Origin: Paenibacillus methanolicus
GTDB taxonomy: Bacteria > Bacillota > Bacilli > Paenibacillales > Paenibacillaceae
Assembly: GCF_008124765.1 (NCBI RefSeq)
Contig: NZ_VNHS01000005.1
Location: forward strand, 372,001-436,000
DNA: 64,000 nt
Direction of reading: 5' to 3'
Positions 59,903 to 64,000 of this stretch are shown here, in pieces. Every line of letters starts with the position of its first letter. Positions within the stretch are counted from its first letter, which is position 1. Position numbers and translations under genes: made by a program. The notes beneath the pieces are model-generated. The model was given only the letters and a program-made list of their open reading frames with translations, was not told the origin of the DNA and did not search any database.

Positions 59903-61579
59903 ATGCATAACGTCATGATCGTCGACGACGAGCCGCTCGTGCGGCTGGCGCTGCACCGGATGATCGATTGGGAGCGGCTCGGCTTCCGGATTGCGGCCGA
60001 GGCAGCCGACGGCGAAGACGCGCTCGCGAAGCTGCGCAAATCCGAGCCGATCGACTTGCTGCTCCTCGACATCAACATGCCGCGCATGAACGGCATCCGT
60101 CTGCTGCAGGCGATCGAAACCGCGGACGGCCTTCCCTCGCGTCCCGCCGCGGTCGTGTTGAGCGCGTACAGCGAATATGCGTACGTCCGGGAGGCGTTTC
60201 TGCTCGGCGCGCTCGACTACATCGTGAAGGCCGACATGGACGAGGCGCATATTCTGCCGGTATTAACGAAAGCAAAGGCGCATCTCGCGAATACCAGAGT
60301 GATGCAAGCGGAGCCGGAAGCGTCGCTGGTCGACACTACGGCCATGGACCGGCGAGAGAAGGAGGCGCGGCTGCGGAAGTTGCTTATGCTGGATGAAGAG
60401 GCTTCGGCAGCCGGCCACCCATCGTCCGATCCCGCGCCAGGCGCTCGCCAAGCGGAAGCGCTGCTGCCGTGGACGGTCAACGTCAAGGCGGCCGTCATCC
60501 AGCTGCCGGGCGGCGCGTGCGACGAGGAGCAGGCCGGCTTCCTTCGCCAGACGGTGCAGTCGTTGCTGGCGGCAGGCGAAATCCCGCACGAGATCTGCGA
60601 GGTCGAACCGGGTTGGTGGGCGGTCCTGGCTTCCTTCCCGGAAGACCGGAGCGCATCGGTCATCCATGCGAAGCTGACCGCCGCGCTCTCGACCGCCCAG
60701 ACGCGGCTGCGCCAATACATGAACGCCTCCGTCTCCGTCGGCGTCAGCCGCACCGCTCAGGGCGGCGCGCAATGGCGGGCGCTCTATTCCGAAGCGCGAT
60801 CGCTCGCGGCCCTCTCTTACTTCCACGGCTTCGGCAACGTGTTCTACTACGACACGCACGCGGATCGGCTGGCGGCACGCGGGCAAGCCGATCCTTCGCC
60901 GCTCGCAATGGTAAGAGGCGCGCTCGCTCAGGCGCTTGAAGCGCCCGATGCCGGTCCGCTGCGCCTCGCGTGGGAGGAGATCGCGAGGCTACGCCCTTCG
61001 CTCGCGACATGGACGAAGGAGGAGCTCCGGCAGTGGATGACCGATTTGTTGTGGGCATCCAGTTCGCTGCTCTATAAGCGCGGCTTGCGCTGGGAAGCGC
61101 TGCAAGGCGGCGGCCGCCATCCGGAGGAGGCGGTCCATCGTCAAGACACGCTGGACGGCGCGCTGAACGCGGTCCGAGAGCTGTTGCTTCAAATCCACGG
61201 CATGCTCCACGGCGGCAGCGAGACGGAGCCGGCGAAGCGGTACAGCCCGCCGGTGGCGATGGCGAAGCGCCTGTTGGACGAACATTTCCGCGAGGACGTC
61301 AATCAGGCGCTCGCCAGCCGGATGGCGGGCGTGAGCGAGAGCTACCTGAGCAAGCAATTCGCCAAGGAGGTCGGCTGCAATTTCGTGCCGTACTTGACGA
61401 ATTTGCGGATCGGGGAAGCGAAGCGGCTGCTGGCGCAGGGCGTCAAGATCGCCGACGCGTCCGAGCGGGTGGGCTACCTGAATCCGGAGCACTTCAGCCG
61501 GCTGTTCAAGAAAGTGACGGGCGTGAGTCCGAGCGCTTACCGCGACGAGCATGAGCGCGCGGGCGTCCGGCAGTCCTGA
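59903..61579 (+). CDS. YesN-type AraC-family response regulator (GH101 locus)
   Basis: A 558-residue regulator. The receiver has D8-D9, phospho-acceptor D56 in LLLLDINMPRMNG and lysine in IVKADMDE. A variable linker follows, then an AraC domain in the last 100 residues (VSESYLSKQFAKEVGCNF and VGYLNPEHFSRLFKKVTGVSP). GAGAGGAGGAAGG is a strong ribosome site. It should pair with the kinase at 54327, although the transporter lies between them, and control that transporter and GH101. Confidence 0.95.
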   Translation: MHNVMIVDDEPLVRLALHRMIDWERLGFRIAAEAADGEDALAKLRKSEPIDLLLLDINMPRMNGIRLLQAIETADGLPSRPAAVVLSAYSEYAYVREAFLLGALDYIVKADMDEAHILPVLTKAKAHLANTRVMQAEPEASLVDTTAMDRREKEARLRKLLMLDEEASAAGHPSSDPAPGARQAEALLPWTVNVKAAVIQLPGGACDEEQAGFLRQTVQSLLAAGEIPHEICEVEPGWWAVLASFPEDRSASVIHAKLTAALSTAQTRLRQYMNASVSVGVSRTAQGGAQWRALYSEARSLAALSYFHGFGNVFYYDTHADRLAARGQADPSPLAMVRGALAQALEAPDAGPLRLAWEEIARLRPSLATWTKEELRQWMTDLLWASSSLLYKRGLRWEALQGGGRHPEEAVHRQDTLDGALNAVRELLLQIHGMLHGGSETEPAKRYSPPVAMAKRLLDEHFREDVNQALASRMAGVSESYLSKQFAKEVGCNFVPYLTNLRIGEAKRLLAQGVKIADASERVGYLNPEHFSRLFKKVTGVSPSAYRDEHERAGVRQS

Positions 61580-61771
61580 CGCATCATGTAGAAGGAGAAG
61601 CATTAGCACGTTTTACAGGCGACGCCACAAGCGGCAGCGCCGCGAACAAACCGATCGAAAGGCAAGGTATATGCATCCCGAATCCGGCTGTCGGACATCG
61701 CTTGCGCAACCCTCGGAGCGCGGCGAGCGTCCTAGCCGCCATGCAACCTGTTCTCGTTCTTGTTCGCGGCC

Positions 61772-61798
61772 GATGCCGCTTGTTTCGGCGTCTTTTTT
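61772..61798 (+). terminator. Intrinsic terminator between regulator and GH101 gene
   Basis: GATGCCG (61772-61778) pairs with CGGCGTC (61786-61792, one G-T) and six Ts follow. It lies only about 30 bases before the GH101 start, so GH101 needs read-through or the site is an attenuator in a leader. I found no aptamer motif in 61580-61771. Confidence 0.8.
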
Positions 61799-61830
61799 AA
61801 TCCCACAAGCGAAGAGGAGTTGAGGAATTC

Positions 61831-64000
61831 ATGTTTTTACGCGGCGCAACGCATTCCCGCACGGCTTTGCTCGTCGTCTTGCTTTGGTCGATGCTGCTCG
61901 CTTCGGCCGTTCCTTCCGGCGGCGGTTGGTCGACCGCGCCTATGGCGCATGCCGCCAGCCAGACGATCGCTTCCGCGCAGATGACGGTCACGGTCGACGA
62001 CCAGTTCCCGCGCGTCATCGACTATACGATGGCCGGCTCGGGCGCGAAGCTGTACGGCCAAGACGAGACGCTGACGCAGGTGAAGATCAACGGCACGGCG
62101 TATACGCCGGCGGTGACGTTCGCCAAGCCGGACGGCGCCACGGCGCAATACGCGATGAACATCGCCTCGATCGGCGTGACGGTCAACGCGACGCTCAAGG
62201 TTGTCGGCAGCATGCTCGAATTCAAGGTAACGGGCATTACGGAGAGCGGCGCGACCAAGGTGAACACGTTCGAAATCCCGAATCAGAACCTCCTGTCCGT
62301 CCGCAGCACGCAGACCGGCGCGGCGTTCGCGGGCAGCGTCATGAACACCGCCGTCACCGGTTCCGGCGATACGTTCGCGAACGTAACCGGCACGCCGGCG
62401 ACGAACGCCAGCGCGCAGAATTACCTCTACGGCTTCGTTAATACGAATCAGCTGGCCGGCGGTCTGTGGACGAACGCGGTATCGGAGAGCTCGGAGGCGG
62501 GGCGCGTGAAGAAGCAGACCGTCTCGCGCACCGGTTTCTACCGGACGGGGCTGTGGAGCGGGGAGTGGATTTACCGCGCCAATGGCATGACCGCGCCGGA
62601 CGCCGAGCTGCCGCAAGCAAAGGTGGCCATTGCGGCCGACGCCAACGGAGATTCGGTCGTCGACTGGCAGGACGGCGCGGTGGCGTTCCGTTCGATCATG
62701 AACAACCCGCAAGGCGCCGATAAGGTGAAAAGCTGGGTCGTCCAGCGGGTGCCGATGAACTTCGGCAGCCAGGCGACGAACCCTTTCACTAAGACGCTCG
62801 ACGAGACGAAGCGAATGAATCTGGCGACCGACGGCCTCGGCCAGTTCGTCCTGCTGAAGGGTTACGGCTCGGAAGGACACGACTCCGGCCATCCGGACTA
62901 CGGCGACATCGGCAAGCGCCAAGGCGGCGCGGCCGAGCTGAATACGCTCGTCAATAGCGGCCATGCGTACAACGCGGCGTTCGGCGTGCACATCAACGCG
63001 ACCGAATCGTACCCGGAGGCGAAGGCGTTCAACGAGCAGCTCGTCAATCCGGCTTCGCCGGGCTGGGATTGGCTGGACGCTTCGTATTACAACAACAAGC
63101 GCAACGACGCGTCGTCGGGCAACCGGCTCGCCCGGCTGCAATCGCTCAAGGCGCAGGCGCCGAATTTGGATTTCATCTACCTGGACGTCTGGTACACGAA
63201 AGGCTGGGACGCGCGTCGAATCGGCGGCGAGATCAATAGCCAAGGCTGGACGCTCGCGACGGAGTTCCCGGACGATCATGAATACAACGCCGTCTGGAAC
63301 CATTGGGCGGTCGACTACAACTACGGCGGCCAGGATATCAAAGGCTACAGCAGCCAGATCGCGCGATTCATACGCAACCATCAGAAGGACACGTGGATCG
63401 CGCGCCATCCGCTGCTCGGCGGTACGGAGATGGACGATTACGAAGGCTGGCAGGGCCGCACCGGCTTCGACGATACGGTGAAGATGACGTTCGGAACGAA
63501 TCTTCCGACGAAATACGTGCAGCATTTCCCGATTCTGAAGTGGACGACGAACACGATTCAGCTCGAGCAAGGTGTCACGGTCAGCGATGCCACAGGTACG
63601 CGGGTCATAACGAAGAACGGCGTGAAAGTGCTGGAGGGCAACAAGTACTTGCTTCCATGGAGTCCGGTCACGGAGGATAAGCTGTACCATTGGAACGGCA
63701 TCGGCGGCGGCACGACGTGGACGCTTCCGGCAAGCTGGTCGGGCGCGAGCGCCGCGAAGTTGTACCGTCTGAGCGATCAGGGCCGCGTGCTGGTAGGCGA
63801 TCTGCCGGTAAGCGGCGGGACCATTACGATCAACGCGACAGCCAATACCGCCTACGTGGTGACGAAGACTGCTTCCGGGGCGGTGCCGGCGGCGAACTAC
63901 GGCGAAGGCAGCAAGCTGAAGGATCCGGGCTTTAACCAAGGGAATCTGACGAATACGTGGACGGTGGCAGGAAGCGGGGCTTCCGTCGTCCGCAGCGCGC
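61831..64000 (+). CDS. Endo-alpha-N-acetylgalactosaminidase (GH101), 3'-truncated by window end
   Basis: The frame is open for 723 codons and leaves the window. A signal peptide (residues 1-42, ending AHA) is followed by an N-terminal beta-sandwich (about 45-300) and the GH101 barrel (about 310-560). The probable nucleophile is D452 in LDFIYLDVWYTKGW. The probable acid/base is E478 in GWTLATEFP. A beta domain follows, and the start of a carbohydrate-binding region is visible (KLKDPGFNQG, near residue 708). GH101 enzymes release the Core 1 disaccharide Gal-GalNAc from mucin-type glycoproteins. This would be the secreted first step for the importer upstream. Ribosome site GAGGAGTTGAGGA. Confidence 0.9.
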   Translation, partial: MFLRGATHSRTALLVVLLWSMLLASAVPSGGGWSTAPMAHAASQTIASAQMTVTVDDQFPRVIDYTMAGSGAKLYGQDETLTQVKINGTAYTPAVTFAKPDGATAQYAMNIASIGVTVNATLKVVGSMLEFKVTGITESGATKVNTFEIPNQNLLSVRSTQTGAAFAGSVMNTAVTGSGDTFANVTGTPATNASAQNYLYGFVNTNQLAGGLWTNAVSESSEAGRVKKQTVSRTGFYRTGLWSGEWIYRANGMTAPDAELPQAKVAIAADANGDSVVDWQDGAVAFRSIMNNPQGADKVKSWVVQRVPMNFGSQATNPFTKTLDETKRMNLATDGLGQFVLLKGYGSEGHDSGHPDYGDIGKRQGGAAELNTLVNSGHAYNAAFGVHINATESYPEAKAFNEQLVNPASPGWDWLDASYYNNKRNDASSGNRLARLQSLKAQAPNLDFIYLDVWYTKGWDARRIGGEINSQGWTLATEFPDDHEYNAVWNHWAVDYNYGGQDIKGYSSQIARFIRNHQKDTWIARHPLLGGTEMDDYEGWQGRTGFDDTVKMTFGTNLPTKYVQHFPILKWTTNTIQLEQGVTVSDATGTRVITKNGVKVLEGNKYLLPWSPVTEDKLYHWNGIGGGTTWTLPASWSGASAAKLYRLSDQGRVLVGDLPVSGGTITINATANTAYVVTKTASGAVPAANYGEGSKLKDPGFNQGNLTNTWTVAGSGASVVRSA

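Noticed and set aside
61620..61740. Cyclic-di-GMP or other riboswitch before GH101
   Set aside because: An AAACC...GAAAGG string resembles part of the GEMM motif, but the second conserved half (GACGCAAAGC type) is missing and the helices do not form.

Overview
The window looks like chromosome of a high-GC, spore-former-type Firmicute, most likely Paenibacillaceae (Paenibacillus or Cohnella-like). The reasons are strong GGAGG ribosome sites, a T-box leader on argS, an Amj-type lipid II flippase, LrgAB, and above all the repeated pairing of carbohydrate ABC importers with YesM-type histidine kinases and YesN-type AraC response regulators. I saw no phage, transposase, CRISPR, rRNA or tRNA genes. 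Codon use and strand bias look uniform throughout.

Layout. 1-3.4 kb: end of a pentose/ribose-type ABC importer (binding protein, double ATPase, permease). 3.4-6.5 kb: T-box-controlled argS, then an ABC-ATPase-like protein whose Walker A has lost its lysine. 6.6-11.4 kb: quinone reductase with an HxlR regulator, lrgAB, a YdcF-like protein, a BtrH/C39-like orphan and a broken acetyltransferase. 11.5-18.8 kb: YesM/YesN pair divergent from a CUT1 importer. 19.3-28 kb: a complete-looking sialic acid operon (secreted sialidase, nanA, importer, nanE, nanK, yhcH). 28.1-32.8 kb: small housekeeping, membrane and lipoprotein genes. 33.1-53.7 kb: a polysaccharide-utilisation region with a BNR protein, an importer with its own YesM/YesN, two heparinase-II/III-like lyases, a KdgF-like cupin, a sulfatase, a GH114-like protein, a GH29 fucosidase and a GH88 unsaturated glucuronyl hydrolase. 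54.3-64 kb: a kinase / importer / regulator set followed by a GH101 endo-alpha-N-acetylgalactosaminidase that runs off the end.

Together the genes describe a saprophyte or commensal equipped for animal-type glycans: sialylated and fucosylated mucin O-glycans (sialidase, fucosidase, GH101) and sulfated uronic-acid polymers (lyases, sulfatase, GH88, cupin). Four CUT1 importers lack their own ATPase, so a shared MsmX-type ATPase encoded elsewhere is expected.

The most unusual DNA is non-coding. Two tandem arrays, 35 kb apart, both have a strict 51-bp period and share a CGCAATAGT-type hairpin core. One array abuts a perfect 16-bp palindrome. A separate ~350-bp structured element with 18-bp inverted ends lies inside a transporter/regulator operon. 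I do not recognise any of these as a described family.
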